A DNA stretch of 64,000 nucleotides from Demequina litoralis (GCF_030418455.1 NZ_JAUHPW010000002.1:310001-374000); one strand, 5' to 3'. Positions 37,288 through 54,797 are shown, counted from the stretch's first letter. Notes: generated by a model not told the origin, from the letters alone. Numbers and translations are program-made.

Positions 37288-38564
37288 GATGCGTACTGGG
37301 TCGCGTCGCCGTAGTCGTACAGCTTGTCCCGGTATACCGAGTGGATGTGGAGGGCGTCGTAGACGATCCCGTTCTCCATGTCGAACTCGATCCACACCTG
37401 CGGGCCGGACAGCCGCAGGTACGTCGAGCCGTCGTCGGTGCTGAGCGCGCCGGACCACGACAGGTACGTCTCCCCGTACTGGGCGACGTACGTGTCGATG
37501 ATCTCCTCCGCCTCCGCCTCGTCGAGCACCCCGACGTACTCGGCGATGAGATCGGTCACCAGCTGCTGCTGCTCGTCGGAGAGGTCGGACACGAGGACGC
37601 CCTCGTCGTCGGGGTAGGAGCCGTCGTCGGCACCGGGGCCCATGACCACCGCGTTGTAGACCATCGAGAGCTCGGACTCGGCCGCCTGCTCGTCCGTGAG
37701 CGAGCCCATGAGGGCGCCCGCCGCGGCCTTCTTGCCGGCGAGCGGCTCGTACGAGTCGCCGTCGGCGGTGGTCCACGTCTGCGGCTCGATGCCGGCGAAG
37801 TAAGGGGCGACGGTGACGGTGTCCCCGGCGTAGGCCGCGGACAGCGCAAGGTGGTGGCCGCCGTACTGGATCTCGAATGCCGAGCTCGTCGACACCTCGC
37901 CGTAGAAGGCGATGAAGTAGATGTCGGAGCCGTACTCGAGACCGCCCCCGGCCATGCCTCCGTCCCCCATATCGGCCGGCGCGGCGCCGTCCCCCATGTC
38001 GGGCGGCGTGGCGCCGTCCCCCGCGTCCGTGGGCGCACCGCCCATGCCGCCGTCCGTGGTGTTGGTCGCGTCCTCAGCCGCGTCGCCGTACAGGGCCGTG
38101 GTGTCGATGTTGCCCGCGAGCACGTCGTCCGCCTGCATGACCTCGACGACCTCCTCGTAGCCCTCGTCGGAGAGCATCGCCTGGAGCAGGGCGTCGAGCG
38201 CCGCGAGCTGCTCATCCGTCATGTCGCCGCGGGAGAGGCCGGGGCGGTCGACCTGCCCGTTCGGCAGGTTCGACCAGTTCGCCTTGTCCTCGAGATCGTC
38301 GTACGACAGCTGGACGAGCGCAAGCTGCTCCTCGTCGAGGGTGGCGAGGAACGCCTCCGCCGCGGCCACCACCTCCGCGGTGTTCGACTCCTCCGCGGCC
38401 GCCTCGACGGCGACGGCGCTGCTGGCGGCGCTGCTGGCGGTGCTGGTCGTCGCGCTGCTCGTGGATTCGGCGCCGTCCGCGCCGCACGCCGCGAGGGTGG
38501 CCGCAAGGCCGAGGAGTGCGCCGGAGGCGAGGAGGCGGCGGACCGCGGGCCGGATGGTGATCAT
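37284..38564 (-). CDS. DUF3500-family lipoprotein
   Basis: 426 residues. ATG 38564 is chosen because GAGAGG lies 7 bases upstream; the earlier ATG (38579) has no ribosome site. Lipobox L-A-A-C ends the signal. Then come a Ser/Thr/Ala linker, a DUF3500 domain with AFLATLDEEQLALVQLSYDD, FEIQYGGHHLAL and SWSGAL, and a central low-complexity Gly/Asp/Met-rich insert (about residues 175-210). DUF3500 has no known function; the paired histidines and HIHSVYRD suggest a metal site, which is inference. Coupled to the HupE-like gene, so the two probably form a surface lipoprotein-membrane protein pair. Confidence 0.8.
   Translation of the reverse strand: MITIRPAVRRLLASGALLGLAATLAACGADGAESTSSATTSTASSAASSAVAVEAAAEESNTAEVVAAAEAFLATLDEEQLALVQLSYDDLEDKANWSNLPNGQVDRPGLSRGDMTDEQLAALDALLQAMLSDEGYEEVVEVMQADDVLAGNIDTTALYGDAAEDATNTTDGGMGGAPTDAGDGATPPDMGDGAAPADMGDGGMAGGGLEYGSDIYFIAFYGEVSTSSAFEIQYGGHHLALSAAYAGDTVTVAPYFAGIEPQTWTTADGDSYEPLAGKKAAAGALMGSLTDEQAAESELSMVYNAVVMGPGADDGSYPDDEGVLVSDLSDEQQQLVTDLIAEYVGVLDEAEAEEIIDTYVAQYGETYLSWSGALSTDDGSTYLRLSGPQVWIEFDMENGIVYDALHIHSVYRDKLYDYGDATQYAS
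37950..38055 (-). repeat. Tandem repeats encoding Asp-Met-Gly-Asp-Gly units in the DUF3500 gene
   Basis: Roughly 24-bp degenerate repeats built on GCGCCGTCCCCCATGTCGG (plus-strand view) encode units such as PDMGDGAAP and ADMGDGG. The Asp/Met-rich composition resembles soft-metal-binding linkers, but may simply be flexible. Confidence 0.6.
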
Positions 38565-38663
38565 GCGTGTACCTCTCATGGGGGACGTTGTACCCAGAGG
38601 CTATGGATCACGCCTGGGAGCAGGCTGAGAGATGGCCCGCAGAAGCCGAAGACCCCCGAACGC

Positions 38664-38699
38664 CACGAAGGCCCCCGCCTGACGGCGGGGGCCTTCGTG
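38664..38699. terminator. Intrinsic terminator of the str operon (after tuf)
   Basis: A perfect 16-bp stem: 38664-38679 pairs with 38684-38699, loop TGAC. Arms read CACGAAGGCCCCCGCC and its complement. It lies 15 bp past the tuf stop. The symmetry means it could also stop transcription from the plus strand. Confidence 0.85.
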
Positions 38700-38714
38700 C
38701 GAAGTCGCGGGGAC

Positions 38715-39905
38715 TTACTTGATGATCTTGGTGACGGTGCCGGAACCGACGGTACGGCCACCCTCGCGGATCGCGAAGCCCTGACCCTCCTCGAGGGCGA
38801 TCGGCTGGATGAGCTCGACCGACATCTCGGTGGTGTCACCCGGCATGACCATCTCGGTGCCCTCGGGCAGCGAGATGACGCCGGTCACATCCGTGGTGCG
38901 GATGTAGAACTGCGGGCGGTAGTTCGTGTAGAAGGGGTTGTGGCGGCCACCCTCATCCTTGTTGAGGATGTAGACCTTGCCCTCGAACTGGGTGTGCGGC
39001 GTGGTGGTGCCGGGGGCGACCACGACCTGGCCGCGCTCGACGTCCTCGCGCTTGGTGCCGCGGAGCAGCAGACCGCAGTTCTCGCCGGCCCACGCCTCGT
39101 CCATCTGCTTGTGGAACATCTCGATGCCGGTGACGGTGGTCTTCTGCGGCTCGCGGATGCCGAGGATCTCGACCTCCGAGTTGATCTTGAGCTTGCCGCG
39201 CTCCACCTTGCCGGTGACGACGGTGCCACGACCGGTGATCGTGAAGACGTCCTCGATCGGCATGAGGAAGGGCTTGTCCATGTCGCGGACGGGCTCCGGC
39301 ACGAACTCGTCGACCGCGTTCATGAGGTCCTGGACCGACTTGACCCACTTCTCGTCGCCCTCGAGCGCCTTGAGCGCCGAGACCTGGATGACGGGAGCGT
39401 TGTCGCCGTCGAAGCCCTGCGAGGAGAGGAGCTCGCGCACCTCGACCTCGACGAGCTCAAGGATCTCCTCGTCGTCGACCATGTCCGACTTGTTCAGCGC
39501 GACGAGCAGGTAGGGGACGCCCACCTGGCGCGCGAGCAGGACGTGCTCACGGGTCTGGGCCATCGGGCCGTCGGTCGCCGCGACCACGAGGATCGCGCCG
39601 TCCATCTGAGCGGCACCGGTGATCATGTTCTTGATGTAGTCCGCGTGACCCGGGGCGTCGACGTGGGCGTAGTGGCGCTTCTCGGTCTGGTACTCGATGT
39701 GCGCGATGTTGATCGTGATACCGCGCTCGCGCTCCTCGGGAGCCTTGTCGATGTCCTCGAACGGCGTGAACGGGTTGAGGTCCGGGTACTGGTCGTGCAG
39801 CACCTTCGAGATCGCAGCGGTCAGCGTCGTCTTACCGTGGTCGACGTGACCGATGGTGCCGACGTTCACGTGCGGCTTGGACCGCTCGAACTTGGCCTTA
39901 GCCAT
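38715..39905 (-). CDS. tuf: Elongation factor Tu
   Basis: 396 residues, full length. G-domain motifs [14 protein letters not shown] and NKSD are present, followed by domains II and III ending in [15 protein letters not shown]. It delivers aminoacyl-tRNA to the ribosome. Strong AGGAGG before the ATG. A 120-bp gap from fusA leaves room for its own promoter, but none was convincing. Confidence 0.99.
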   Translation of the reverse strand: MAKAKFERSKPHVNVGTIGHVDHGKTTLTAAISKVLHDQYPDLNPFTPFEDIDKAPEERERGITINIAHIEYQTEKRHYAHVDAPGHADYIKNMITGAAQMDGAILVVAATDGPMAQTREHVLLARQVGVPYLLVALNKSDMVDDEEILELVEVEVRELLSSQGFDGDNAPVIQVSALKALEGDEKWVKSVQDLMNAVDEFVPEPVRDMDKPFLMPIEDVFTITGRGTVVTGKVERGKLKINSEVEILGIREPQKTTVTGIEMFHKQMDEAWAGENCGLLLRGTKREDVERGQVVVAPGTTTPHTQFEGKVYILNKDEGGRHNPFYTNYRPQFYIRTTDVTGVISLPEGTEMVMPGDTTEMSVELIQPIALEEGQGFAIREGGRTVGSGTVTKIIK

Positions 39906-40025
39906 GGTGGCTTCCTCCTGATTGGGTTGTGAGACTCGGGTAGAGGATCCGACTGCCGATGGCCGCTGCCATCGTGGGGCGCATCCCTACTGGTCGTTAT
40001 TGTTCCTGATTTTCAACCGGTGGGA

Positions 40026-42140
40026 CTACTCGCCCCGGGTCTTTGCGATGATCTCCTCGGCAACGTTGCGAGGAACCTCGGCGTAGCTGTCGAAGGTCAT
40101 CGAGTACACCGCGCGGCCCTGCGTCTTGGAACGCAGGTCGCCGACGTAGCCGAACATCTCCGACAGCGGGACCAGAGCGTTGATGACCTTGACGCCGGCA
40201 GCGTCGGACATCTCACGGATCTGGCCACGGCGGGAGTTGAGGTCGCCGATGACGTCGCCCATGTAGTCCTCGGGCGTACGGACCTCGACGGCCATGACGG
40301 GCTCGAGCAGGACCGGGCTGGCCTTGCGCGCGGCCTCCTTGAAGGCCATCGAGCCGGCGATCTTGAACGCCATCTCCGACGAGTCGACGTCGTGGTACTG
40401 ACCGTCGACCAGCGTCGCCTTGACGCCCACCATCTGGTAGCCCGCGAGGATGCCGATGTTCATGGCGTCCTGGATACCGGCGTCCACCGACGGGATGTAC
40501 TCGCGCGGCACGCGACCACCGGTCACGGCGTTGTCGAACTCGTACATGACCTCGGAGTCCGCCTCGAGCGGCTCGATGGTGATCTGGACCTTCGCGAACT
40601 GGCCGGAGCCACCCGTCTGCTTCTTGTGGGTGTAGTCGTACTTCTCGACCTTGCCGCGGATGGTCTCGCGGTACGCGACCTGCGGCTTGCCGACGTTCGC
40701 GTCGACCTTGAACTCGCGACGCATGCGGTCGACGATGATGTCGAGGTGCAGCTCGCCCATGCCGGAGATGACCGTCTGGCCCGTGTCCTCGTCGAGCTTG
40801 ACGCGGAAGGTGGGGTCCTCCTCGGCCAGCTTCTGGATCGCGACCGACATCTTCTCCTGGTCGCCCTTGGTCTTGGGCTCGACCGCCACGTGGATCACGG
40901 GCTCGGGGAAGGTCATCGACTCGAGCACGACCTGGTTCTGCGGGTCGCACAGGGTGTCGCCGGTGGTGGTGTCCTTGAGGCCGATCACCGCGTAGATGTG
41001 GCCGGCGGTCACCGAGTCGACCGGGTTCTCCTTGTTGGCGTGCATCTGGAAGAGCTTCCCGATGCGCTCCTTCTTGCCCTTGGTCGAGTTGTAGATCTGC
41101 GCACCGGTCTCGAGGTGACCCGAGTAGACGCGGACGTACGTGAGGCGACCGAAGAACGGGTGCGAGACGACCTTGAAGGCGAGCGCGGAGAAGGGCTCGG
41201 CGGCGTCGGCGTGACGCTCGATGATCTTCTCCTCGTCGTGGATGTCGTGGCCCTGGATGGCCGGCACGTCGAGCGGGCCCGGCAGGTAGTCCACGACCGC
41301 GTCGAGCATCGGCTGCACGCCACGGTTCTTGAAGGCCGAGCCGCAGAGGACCGGGTAGGCCTCCGAGGAGATCGTCATCTTGCGGATGGCGCCCTTGATC
41401 TCGTCGACCGTGAGCTCCTCGCCGCCGAGGTACTTCTCGAGAAGCTCCTCGTCCGACTCGGCGCACGCCTCGAGCAGCTCCGCGCGGTACTCCTCGGCCT
41501 TGTCGGCCAGGTCCGCGGGGATCTCCTCGATCTCGTACTTCGCACCCATGGTCACGTCGCCCTTGGCGTCGCCGGGCCACACGAGGGCCTTCATCTGCAC
41601 CAGGTCGATGACGCCCAGGAAGTCGTTCTCCGCGCCGATGGGCAGCTGGATGACGAGCGGACGCGCACCGAGGCGCGACTTGATGGTGTCGACGGTGAAG
41701 TAGAAGTCCGCGCCGAGCTTGTCCATCTTGTTGACGAAGCAGATGCGGGGGACGTCGTACTTGTCCGCCTGGCGCCACACGGTCTCCGACTGGGGCTCCA
41801 CGCCCTCCTTGCCGTCGAACACCGCGACCGCGCCGTCGAGCACGCGGAGCGAGCGCTCCACCTCGACGGTGAAGTCGACGTGACCCGGGGTGTCGATGAT
41901 GTTGATCTGGTTCTTGTTCCAGAAGCAGGTCACCGCGGCGGAGGTGATGGTGATGCCGCGCTCCTGCTCCTGCTCCATCCAGTCGGTCGTCGACGCACCG
42001 TCGTGGGTCTCACCGATCTTGTAGTTCACACCCGTGTAGAACAGGATGCGCTCGGTGGTGGTCGTCTTGCCGGCATCGATGTGGGCCATGATGCCGATGT
42101 TGCGGACCTTCTTGAGGTCCGTGAGCACGTCCTGTGCCAC
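40026..42140 (-). CDS. fusA: Elongation factor G
   Basis: 704 residues. GTPase motifs [24 protein letters not shown] and NKMDKLG are present, followed by the five-domain EF-G layout ending [12 protein letters not shown]. It drives translocation and, with RRF, ribosome recycling. GTG start at 42140. Third gene of rpsL-rpsG-fusA-tuf. Confidence 0.99.
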   Translation of the reverse strand: MAQDVLTDLKKVRNIGIMAHIDAGKTTTTERILFYTGVNYKIGETHDGASTTDWMEQEQERGITITSAAVTCFWNKNQINIIDTPGHVDFTVEVERSLRVLDGAVAVFDGKEGVEPQSETVWRQADKYDVPRICFVNKMDKLGADFYFTVDTIKSRLGARPLVIQLPIGAENDFLGVIDLVQMKALVWPGDAKGDVTMGAKYEIEEIPADLADKAEEYRAELLEACAESDEELLEKYLGGEELTVDEIKGAIRKMTISSEAYPVLCGSAFKNRGVQPMLDAVVDYLPGPLDVPAIQGHDIHDEEKIIERHADAAEPFSALAFKVVSHPFFGRLTYVRVYSGHLETGAQIYNSTKGKKERIGKLFQMHANKENPVDSVTAGHIYAVIGLKDTTTGDTLCDPQNQVVLESMTFPEPVIHVAVEPKTKGDQEKMSVAIQKLAEEDPTFRVKLDEDTGQTVISGMGELHLDIIVDRMRREFKVDANVGKPQVAYRETIRGKVEKYDYTHKKQTGGSGQFAKVQITIEPLEADSEVMYEFDNAVTGGRVPREYIPSVDAGIQDAMNIGILAGYQMVGVKATLVDGQYHDVDSSEMAFKIAGSMAFKEAARKASPVLLEPVMAVEVRTPEDYMGDVIGDLNSRRGQIREMSDAAGVKVINALVPLSEMFGYVGDLRSKTQGRAVYSMTFDSYAEVPRNVAEEIIAKTRGE

Positions 42141-42178
42141 GAGTGGTTCTCCTTGAGTTTCCGACGAACGGCGAACGA

Positions 42179-42649
42179 CTACCAGCGGTAGTGCGCGAAG
42201 GCCTTGTTCGACTCGGCCATCTTGTGCATGTCCTCACGGCGCTTCACCGCGGCGCCGAGGCCGTTCGAAGCGTCGAGGATCTCGTTCATGAGGCGCTCGG
42301 TCATGGTCTTCTCGCGACGCTGGCGCGAGAAGTCGACGAGCCAGCGCAGCGCGAGCGTGGTCGCACGCACGGGGCGGACGTCGACGGGGACCTGGTAGGT
42401 CGCGCCACCGACGCGGCGGCTGCGGACCTCGAGGGCGGGGCGGATGTTGTCCAGCGCGCGCTTGAGCACGACGACCGGGTCCTGGCCCGACTTCTCACGG
42501 ACACCCTCGAGGGCGCCGTAGACGATGGCCTCCGCGGTCGACTTCTTGCCGTCGAGGAGCACCTTGTTGATGAGCTGCGTGACGACCGGCGCGCCGTAGA
42601 CGGGGTCGTTGATGATCGGCCGCTTGGGGGCCGGTCCCTTGCGAGGCAT
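42179..42649 (-). CDS. rpsG: 30S ribosomal protein uS7
   Basis: 156 residues. [20 protein letters not shown] and [20 protein letters not shown] are standard. S7 nucleates assembly of the 30S head and lies at the E site. Overlaps the rpsL stop by one base (TAATG). Confidence 0.98.
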   Translation of the reverse strand: MPRKGPAPKRPIINDPVYGAPVVTQLINKVLLDGKKSTAEAIVYGALEGVREKSGQDPVVVLKRALDNIRPALEVRSRRVGGATYQVPVDVRPVRATTLALRWLVDFSRQRREKTMTERLMNEILDASNGLGAAVKRREDMHKMAESNKAFAHYRW

Positions 42650-43023
42650 TACTTCTTCTCCATCTTCGCGCCGTAGCGGCTACGAGCCTGCTTGCGGTTC
42701 TTGACACCCTGGGTGTCGAGCGAGCCACGGATGATCTTGTAGCGGACACCCGGGAGGTCCTTCACACGACCGCCGCGCACGAGCACGATCGAGTGCTCCT
42801 GGAGGTTGTGGCCCTCACCGGGGATGTAGGCCGTGACCTCGATGCCGGTCGAGAGACGGACACGGGCGACCTTGCGGAGCGCCGAGTTCGGCTTCTTGGG
42901 GGTCGTCGTGTAGACGCGCGTGCACACGCCGCGACGCTGGGGGCTCGACTGAAGAGCCGGGGTCTTGGTCTTCGAGGCCTTGGGGTGGCGGCCCTTCCTG
43001 ACCAGCTGCTGAATCGTAGGCAC
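42649..43023 (-). CDS. rpsL: 30S ribosomal protein uS12
   Basis: 124 residues from GTG 43023 with GGAGAAGTA just upstream. [14 protein letters not shown] and the accuracy loops [17 protein letters not shown] and [20 protein letters not shown] are standard; Lys residues at the streptomycin-resistance positions are the wild-type ones. First gene of the str operon. Confidence 0.98.
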   Translation of the reverse strand: MPTIQQLVRKGRHPKASKTKTPALQSSPQRRGVCTRVYTTTPKKPNSALRKVARVRLSTGIEVTAYIPGEGHNLQEHSIVLVRGGRVKDLPGVRYKIIRGSLDTQGVKNRKQARSRYGAKMEKK

Positions 43024-43161
43024 TACTTCTCCGTGTCTCTGTGGTTCTGCGGGAACGTTTCTTTTCGTGTCGGCCCGACCCCCGCGCCCGGGCGTGTCGT
43101 TCCATCGGGTGTCGCACCGCGGGCGCGACTCGGGGGCCCGGCGACGCGGGCACAAGCATCT

Positions 43162-43190
43162 AAGATACCTGCGCTCCGCGCCGCCGTCAA
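43162..43190 (-). promoter_or_regulatory. str operon (rpsL) promoter
   Basis: Minus strand: -35 TTGACG (43190-43185), 17-bp spacer, -10 TATCTT (43167-43162). The leader to rpsL is about 130 nt. Confidence 0.8.
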
Positions 43191-43225
43191 AAGCGGACAT
43201 CACGCCCGCACGGCCCCGTCGGTTG

Positions 43226-47095
<3,870 letters not shown>

Positions 47096-47166
47096 GGTTC
47101 TACTTCCTTACTGCCGGCTGGACGCCGGCACCAAAACTTGTTCTGTATGGAGTGAGCTCGGGGCTC

Positions 47167-50640
<3,474 letters not shown>

Positions 50641-50780
50641 GGGTGGTTCCTTCCCTTTATGATCGTGCGTGACCACGATGCCTAGCCGCGGCTCCACCGG
50701 ATCCCGGGGCGAATGCCGCTACAAGCGGACGCACAGCGGGTAGGCATATGAGGGCAGGGCGATAGACAGCGCAAGTCGTC

Positions 50781-50809
50781 AGACTACAGGCGCGCGCAAG
50801 GATTGTCCA
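50781..50809 (-). promoter_or_regulatory. rpoBC promoter
   Basis: Minus strand: -35 TGGACA (50809-50804), 17-bp spacer, -10 TAGTCT (50786-50781). It lies downstream of the rplL terminator, giving rpoBC independent control. Confidence 0.7.
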
Positions 50810-50904
50810 GTCCGCCACGCCGGGCGCCAGCCGACACGCCGCTCGTGCCCGAAATGCGACCGTACCGACGCATCGTGCCGCCGCGCGCTCCCCCGGACAC
50901 GGCA

Positions 50905-50940
50905 GAACGGGGCCGGGCCCTTGCGGACCCGACCCCGTTC
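50905..50940. terminator. rplJL terminator
   Basis: Imperfect hairpin: GAACGGGG-C-CGGG pairs with CCCG-A-CCCCGTTC, 26 bp past the rplL stop on the minus strand. No long T-tract, as is common in high-GC actinobacteria. Confidence 0.65.
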
Positions 50941-50966
50941 AGAAGTGCGGCTATGCCGAAGCGAGC

Positions 50967-51353
50967 TTACTTGAGCTCGACGGTCGCGCCGGCGGCCTCG
51001 AGCTGAGCCTTGGCCTTCTCGGCGTCGTCCTTCTTCGCGCCCTCGAGGATGGCCTTGGGGGCCTCGTCCACGAGCGCCTTGGCCTCACCGAGGCCGAGCG
51101 ACGTGAGCGCGCGCACCTCCTTGATGACCTGGATCTTCTTGTCGCCGACCGCGGCGAGGATGACGTCGAACTCGTCCTTCTCCTCGACCTCGGCAGCGGC
51201 CTCGCCGCCGGCGGCGGGGGCAGCGGCAACGGCGACCGGAGCGGCGGCGGTGACCTCGAAGGTCTCCTCGAACGCCTTCACGAACTCCGAGAGCTCGATG
51301 AGCGAGAGCTCCTTGAACTGCTCGATGAGCTCCTCGGTGGTGAGCTTAGCCAT
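50967..51353 (-). CDS. rplL: 50S ribosomal protein bL12 (L7/L12)
   Basis: 128 residues: an N-terminal dimerisation helix ([20 protein letters not shown]), an Ala-rich hinge, and a C-terminal domain with [20 protein letters not shown] that recruits EF-Tu and EF-G. Follows rplJ after 60 bp. Confidence 0.98.
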   Translation of the reverse strand: MAKLTTEELIEQFKELSLIELSEFVKAFEETFEVTAAAPVAVAAAPAAGGEAAAEVEEKDEFDVILAAVGDKKIQVIKEVRALTSLGLGEAKALVDEAPKAILEGAKKDDAEKAKAQLEAAGATVELK

Positions 51354-51413
51354 GATGACTTCCTTCTCTCTTGCCTGCGTGAAGCAGATGTGTGTAGTGG
51401 GGTGCAGCCTGGG

Positions 51414-51935
51414 TCAGGCCGCGTCTTCCTGCTTCGCACGCAGGGCGTCGACGGCGCGCGCGGCCTGAGCCAGCGGCGCCTGGAACATGTATGCAGCACC
51501 AAAGAGCGACGCCTTCATGGCGCCGGCAGCCTTGGCGAGCAGAACCTCGCGGGACTCGAGGTCGGCCAGCTTCTTGACCTCATCAGCAGAGATCACCTTG
51601 CCCTCGAGAACGCCGCCCTTGATGACGAGCTTGTCGTTCTCCTTGGCAAAAGCCTTGAGACCCTTCGCAGCCTCCACCGGGTCACCGGTGACGAACGCGA
51701 TGGCCGTGGGGCCGACGAGAAGGTCGTCAAGACCCTCGATGCCGGCGTCCTTGGCCGCGAGCGCCGTCAGAGTGTTCTTCGCGACCTTGTAGGTCGCGGC
51801 GCCGCGGATCTCACCGCGCAGCTTCGCGAGCTGCGGGACGGAGAGGCCGCGGTACTCGGTGATCAGCACCGCCGAGGAGCCACGGAACTGGTCCGCGATC
51901 TCCGCAACAGCGTTCACCTTGTCTGGCGTCGCCAT
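51414..51935 (-). CDS. rplJ: 50S ribosomal protein uL10
   Basis: 173 residues from ATG 51935. [19 protein letters not shown] and the C-terminal stalk helix with [17 protein letters not shown] are standard L10. It anchors the L12 dimers and is expected to repress its own mRNA through the leader. Longer frames run through the leader hairpins and are not real. Confidence 0.97.
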   Translation of the reverse strand: MATPDKVNAVAEIADQFRGSSAVLITEYRGLSVPQLAKLRGEIRGAATYKVAKNTLTALAAKDAGIEGLDDLLVGPTAIAFVTGDPVEAAKGLKAFAKENDKLVIKGGVLEGKVISADEVKKLADLESREVLLAKAAGAMKASLFGAAYMFQAPLAQAARAVDALRAKQEDAA

Positions 51936-52157
51936 GTTTGTCCTTCCTTCGGATGACCACCGCACCCGCCCCGGACATGGGAAAGGCCCCGCGCAGGCGG
52001 GGCCGGGAGGCCTGGTCCGCAAACGGGAAGGGCGGCCCGGAGGCCGCCCAGACGTTCGCGCACTCGGCGCTGTCAGCTTCACCTGCGCTGGTCCCCGCAT
52101 GAGCGGAGCTTCGGTCGTTCCCGGGGAACCCGGGCCCGACGACCGGCGGTCTTGGGC
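51936..52157 (-). promoter_or_regulatory. rplJ leader (candidate L10 leader RNA)
   Basis: About 220 nt from the predicted start point to rplJ, with several GC hairpins: 51985-52004 just before rplJ, a GGGCGGCC/GGCCGCCC pair around 52026-52050 and CCCGG/CCGGG near 52117-52132. The layout fits the autoregulatory leader that binds L10-L12, but the known consensus was not matched base by base. Confidence 0.55.
51985..52004 (-). terminator. Attenuator-like hairpin in the rplJ leader
   Basis: On the transcribed (minus) strand GGCCCCGC pairs with GCGGGGCC around a 4-base loop and is followed by CTTTCCC, a short T-containing run, about 50 nt before rplJ. This is a plausible transcription attenuator. 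Confidence 0.5.
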
Positions 52158-52163
52158 TCATCC

Positions 52164-52192
52164 ATACTACGCGACCGCCGCATCGTCCGCAA
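52164..52192 (-). promoter_or_regulatory. rplJL promoter
   Basis: Minus strand: -35 TTGCGG (52192-52187), 17-bp spacer, -10 TAGTAT (52169-52164). A GGACGATGCG copy (52179-52188) overlaps the -35 and spacer. Confidence 0.65.
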
Positions 52193-52262
52193 ATCGGTCG
52201 CGCGCGTCCGGCGGGACGATGCGCCGGCGGGGGCGGAGTCGACCGCGACCCGCGCATCGTCC
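52179..52262. repeat. Cluster of three GGACGATGCG copies upstream of rplJ
   Basis: Copies at 52179-52188 (minus), 52214-52223 (plus) and 52253-52262 (minus). The last two form a spaced inverted pair, and the middle one sits in the loop of a CCGGCG/CGCCGG hairpin (52208-52213/52222-52227). No gene lies in this gap. Confidence 0.8.
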
Positions 52263-52277
52263 CCCGGGAAGCGAGAG

Positions 52278-52307
52278 GGCCCGGCTCCCCCTGAGGGGAA
52301 CCGGGCC
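52278..52307. terminator. rplKA terminator candidate
   Basis: Stem GGCCCGG-C-TCCCC pairs with GGGGA-A-CCGGGCC (52278-52290/52295-52307), one mismatch, 4-5 base loop, about 115 nt past rplA. A second hairpin, CCGACCGG/CCGGTCGG at 52362-52382, is nearer to rplA. Either could end the rplK-rplA transcript. Confidence 0.55.
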
Positions 52308-52421
52308 GGTGGGCCGCGCTTGGGGCGCTGTGGCGCCGCGTGGGCGGCCCTTCTCCGCGTCCCGACCGGGATCGCCGGTCGGCGCGCGGGAGAACTCTGA
52401 TGCCAGCTGGGGCGGGGGGTG

Positions 52422-53120
52422 TTACGCCTCGGCCTTCGCGAGCGCGTCGACCGGGATGCCCGGGCCCTGCGTCGCGGAGATGGCGGCCTTGATGATGTAA
52501 CGACCCTTCGAGGCCGACGGCTTGGCGCGGAGCACCTCGTCGATGACGGCCTGGTAGTTCTCGAGCAGCTTCTCGTCGCCGAACGACGCCTTGCCCAGCA
52601 CGGTGTGCAGGTTGGCGTGCTTGTCGACGCGGAACTCGATCTTTCCGCCCTTGATGTCGGACACGGCCTTCGCCACGTCCATCGTCACGGTGCCCGTCTT
52701 GGGGTTCGGCATGAGGCCGCGGGGGCCGAGCACGCGGCCCAGGCGACCCACCTTGCCCATGAGGTCGGGGGTGGCGACGACGGCGTCGAAGTCCGCGCGA
52801 CCCTCCGCGACCTCGGCGATGAGCTCGTCACCACCGACGATGTCGGCACCCGCCTCGCGGGCGGCCTCTGCCTTGTCACCGTTGGCGAAGACCAGGACCC
52901 TGGCGGTCTTGCCGGTGCCGTTCGGCAGGATGACGGTGGAACGGACCATCTGGTCCGCGTGACGCGGGTCGACGCCGAGCTTGAACACGACGTCGATGGT
53001 CGAGTCGGTGTTCTTCGAGGACGTCTTCTGCGCGAGGCGGAGCGCCTCGAGCGGCGAGTACAGCTGGCTGCGGTCGACGAGCTGGGCTGCGTCGCGGTAA
53101 GCCTTGGAGCGCTTGGTCAT
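52422..53120 (-). CDS. rplA: 50S ribosomal protein uL1
   Basis: 232 residues from ATG 53120 ([20 protein letters not shown]). [18 protein letters not shown] is the L1 signature. It forms the mobile E-site stalk and often represses the L11 operon. The longer frame to 53171 runs into the rplK gap. Confidence 0.97.
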   Translation of the reverse strand: MTKRSKAYRDAAQLVDRSQLYSPLEALRLAQKTSSKNTDSTIDVVFKLGVDPRHADQMVRSTVILPNGTGKTARVLVFANGDKAEAAREAGADIVGGDELIAEVAEGRADFDAVVATPDLMGKVGRLGRVLGPRGLMPNPKTGTVTMDVAKAVSDIKGGKIEFRVDKHANLHTVLGKASFGDEKLLENYQAVIDEVLRAKPSASKGRYIIKAAISATQGPGIPVDALAKAEA

Positions 53121-53187
53121 CTGCGATCTTCCTTTGCAGTGCGTGGTTGCGGGCCAGCGCGGCCCTCCCACTGGGGTGAGGTGGTCC

Positions 53188-53619
53188 TTAGGAGACCGTG
53201 ATGCCCATGGAGCGGGCGGTGCCGGCGATGATCTTCGCGGCGGCGTCGATGTCGTTGGCGTTGAGGTCCGCCATCTTGGCCTCGGCGATCTCGCGCACCT
53301 GGGCGTCGGTCAGGTTGCCGACCTTCGCGGTGTGCGGGGTGCTCGAGCCCTTGGCGACGCCGGCGGCCTTCTTGATCATCTCGGCGGCCGGAGGCGTCTT
53401 GAGCACGAACGTGAACGAGCGGTCCTCGTACACGGTGATCTCGACGGGCACGACGTTGCCACGCTGCGACTCGGTCGCGGCGTTGTACGCCTTGCAGAAC
53501 TCCATGATGTTGACGCCGTGCTGACCGAGCGCCGGACCGACCGGCGGGGCAGGGTTGGCGGCGCCGGCCTGGATCTGAAGCTTGATCAGTCCAGTGACCT
53601 TCTTCTTAGCGGGTGCCAT
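53188..53619 (-). CDS. rplK: 50S ribosomal protein uL11
   Basis: 143 residues. [20 protein letters not shown] with the Pro-rich switch, and the RNA-binding domain with [18 protein letters not shown], are standard. Needed for the RelA stringent response and the target of thiopeptides. Confidence 0.98.
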   Translation of the reverse strand: MAPAKKKVTGLIKLQIQAGAANPAPPVGPALGQHGVNIMEFCKAYNAATESQRGNVVPVEITVYEDRSFTFVLKTPPAAEMIKKAAGVAKGSSTPHTAKVGNLTDAQVREIAEAKMADLNANDIDAAAKIIAGTARSMGITVS

Positions 53620-53680
53620 GTTGTTGGGTCCTTATCTTGTTGCCTGTGCGGCTTGGCGGCCGCGGATTCGCTGTCGCGAG

Positions 53681-54394
53681 CTAGATCTTGGTGACCTGCG
53701 TGAACGACAGCTCGACCGGGGTCTCCCGGCCGAAGATGGAGACGAGCACGTGGAGCTTCTGGGACTCTGCCGAGATCTCGGAGATCGTGCCCGGGAGGGT
53801 CGCGAACGGGCCGTCGATGACGGTGACCGACTCGCCGACCTCGAACTCGACCTCGACGGGCGCCTTCGGTGCGGACGTCTCCTCGGCTGCGGCCGCCTCG
53901 GCCACCTCCTTGGGCGCCATCATCGAGTACACCTCGTCGGTGGTGAGCGGGACGGGGTTGTGGGCGTGGCCGACGAAGCCGGTCACACCGGGGGTGTTGC
54001 GCACGGCGCCCCAGGACTCGTCCGTGAGGTACATGCGCACCAGGACGTATCCGGGCATCCGGACACGGGTGACGAGCTTGCGCTGGCCGCCCTTGATCTC
54101 GGCGACCTCCTCCATGGGGACCTCGACGCCGAAGATGTAGTCCTCCATGTGGAGGCTCTCGATGCGGTGCTCGATGGCCTGCTTGACGCGCTTCTCGTGG
54201 CCCGAGTAGCTGTGCACGACGAACCAGTCGCCCTCGAGGGTGCGCAGCTTCGCCTTGAACTCGGCGACCGGGTCGGCCGGCGCCTCGTCGATCGGGGCGT
54301 CCGCCGCATCGTCCGCGGGGGTCGCCTCGGCGACCTCGGGCTCCAGGCCGTCGGTCTCGGGCGTCACAGTCTCGTCAGTCATGTCGTCGCTCAT
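53681..54394 (-). CDS. nusG: Transcription termination/antitermination factor NusG
   Basis: 237 residues. An acidic N-terminal extension of about 55 residues precedes the NGN domain ([32 protein letters not shown]), and a KOW domain follows ([16 protein letters not shown]). It couples RNA polymerase to the ribosome through S10 or to Rho. A short low-complexity Ala/Glu/Pro linker separates the domains. A GGACGATGCG copy (54305-54314) encodes Asp-Asp-Ala within the unconserved acidic extension. Confidence 0.97.
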   Translation of the reverse strand: MSDDMTDETVTPETDGLEPEVAEATPADDAADAPIDEAPADPVAEFKAKLRTLEGDWFVVHSYSGHEKRVKQAIEHRIESLHMEDYIFGVEVPMEEVAEIKGGQRKLVTRVRMPGYVLVRMYLTDESWGAVRNTPGVTGFVGHAHNPVPLTTDEVYSMMAPKEVAEAAAAEETSAPKAPVEVEFEVGESVTVIDGPFATLPGTISEISAESQKLHVLVSIFGRETPVELSFTQVTKI

Positions 54395-54417
54395 CGCTCA
54401 CTCCCCTTGTGGCGGCG

Positions 54418-54675
54418 TCAGCCGCCGAACACCTTCGCCGAGATCCAGCCGAACACCAGGTCCAGCGCGAACACCAGGATCATCATCACGGCCACGAAGC
54501 CGAGAACGATCCAGATGTAACGGATCAGCTCCTGGCGCGTGGGGGTGACCACACGTCGCAGCTCGGAGACGACCTGGCGCACGAACAGCGCGATGCGTCC
54601 GAAGATGTTCAGACCCTCGCGCGTCTCGTGCCGCGGGTCCTTCTCTCCGGAATCCGTCACGGCAGATTCGCTCAC
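54418..54675 (-). CDS. secE: Protein translocase subunit SecE
   Basis: 85 residues from GTG 54675 with AAGGA eight bases upstream. An amphipathic helix FVRQVVSELRRVVTPTRQEL is followed by one membrane segment, WIVLGFVAVMMILVFALDLV. It clamps SecY. The secE-nusG-rplK-rplA order is canonical. A frame to 54891 crosses the tRNA and is not real. Confidence 0.96.
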   Translation of the reverse strand: MSESAVTDSGEKDPRHETREGLNIFGRIALFVRQVVSELRRVVTPTRQELIRYIWIVLGFVAVMMILVFALDLVFGWISAKVFGG

Positions 54676-54724
54676 CGAAAAGTCCTTCTCTCTGGATTGC
54701 GCTCGCGGGAGATTCCCACGTACG

Positions 54725-54797
54725 CAGGGCAGGCGGGACTCGAACCCACAACCGCCGGTTTTGGAGACCGGTGCGCTACCAATTGCGCCACTGCCCT
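54725..54797 (-). tRNA. tRNA-Trp (CCA)
   Basis: 73 nt. Acceptor AGGGCAG pairs with CTGCCCT, discriminator G; the D arm contains AATTGGTAG, the anticodon loop CTCCAAA gives anticodon CCA, and the T loop is GGTTCGAGTCC. CCA is not encoded. It sits directly upstream of secE, as in Streptomyces and relatives. Confidence 0.97.

Larger units (their letters stand above)
50641..50966. other. rpoB upstream region (326 bp)
   Basis: Holds the rpoB leader, the rpoB promoter and the rplL terminator; no gene is supported. The leader from the promoter to the rpoB start is about 135 nt. Confidence 0.7.

Noticed and set aside
38580..38640. Riboswitch upstream of the DUF3500 gene
   Set aside because: The gap before the gene is short and shows no recognised aptamer pattern.
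50641..50697. Longer N-terminus for RpoB starting at 50697
   Set aside because: The added residues are unconserved and the ribosome site AAGGGAAGGAA lies before the TTG at 50640.
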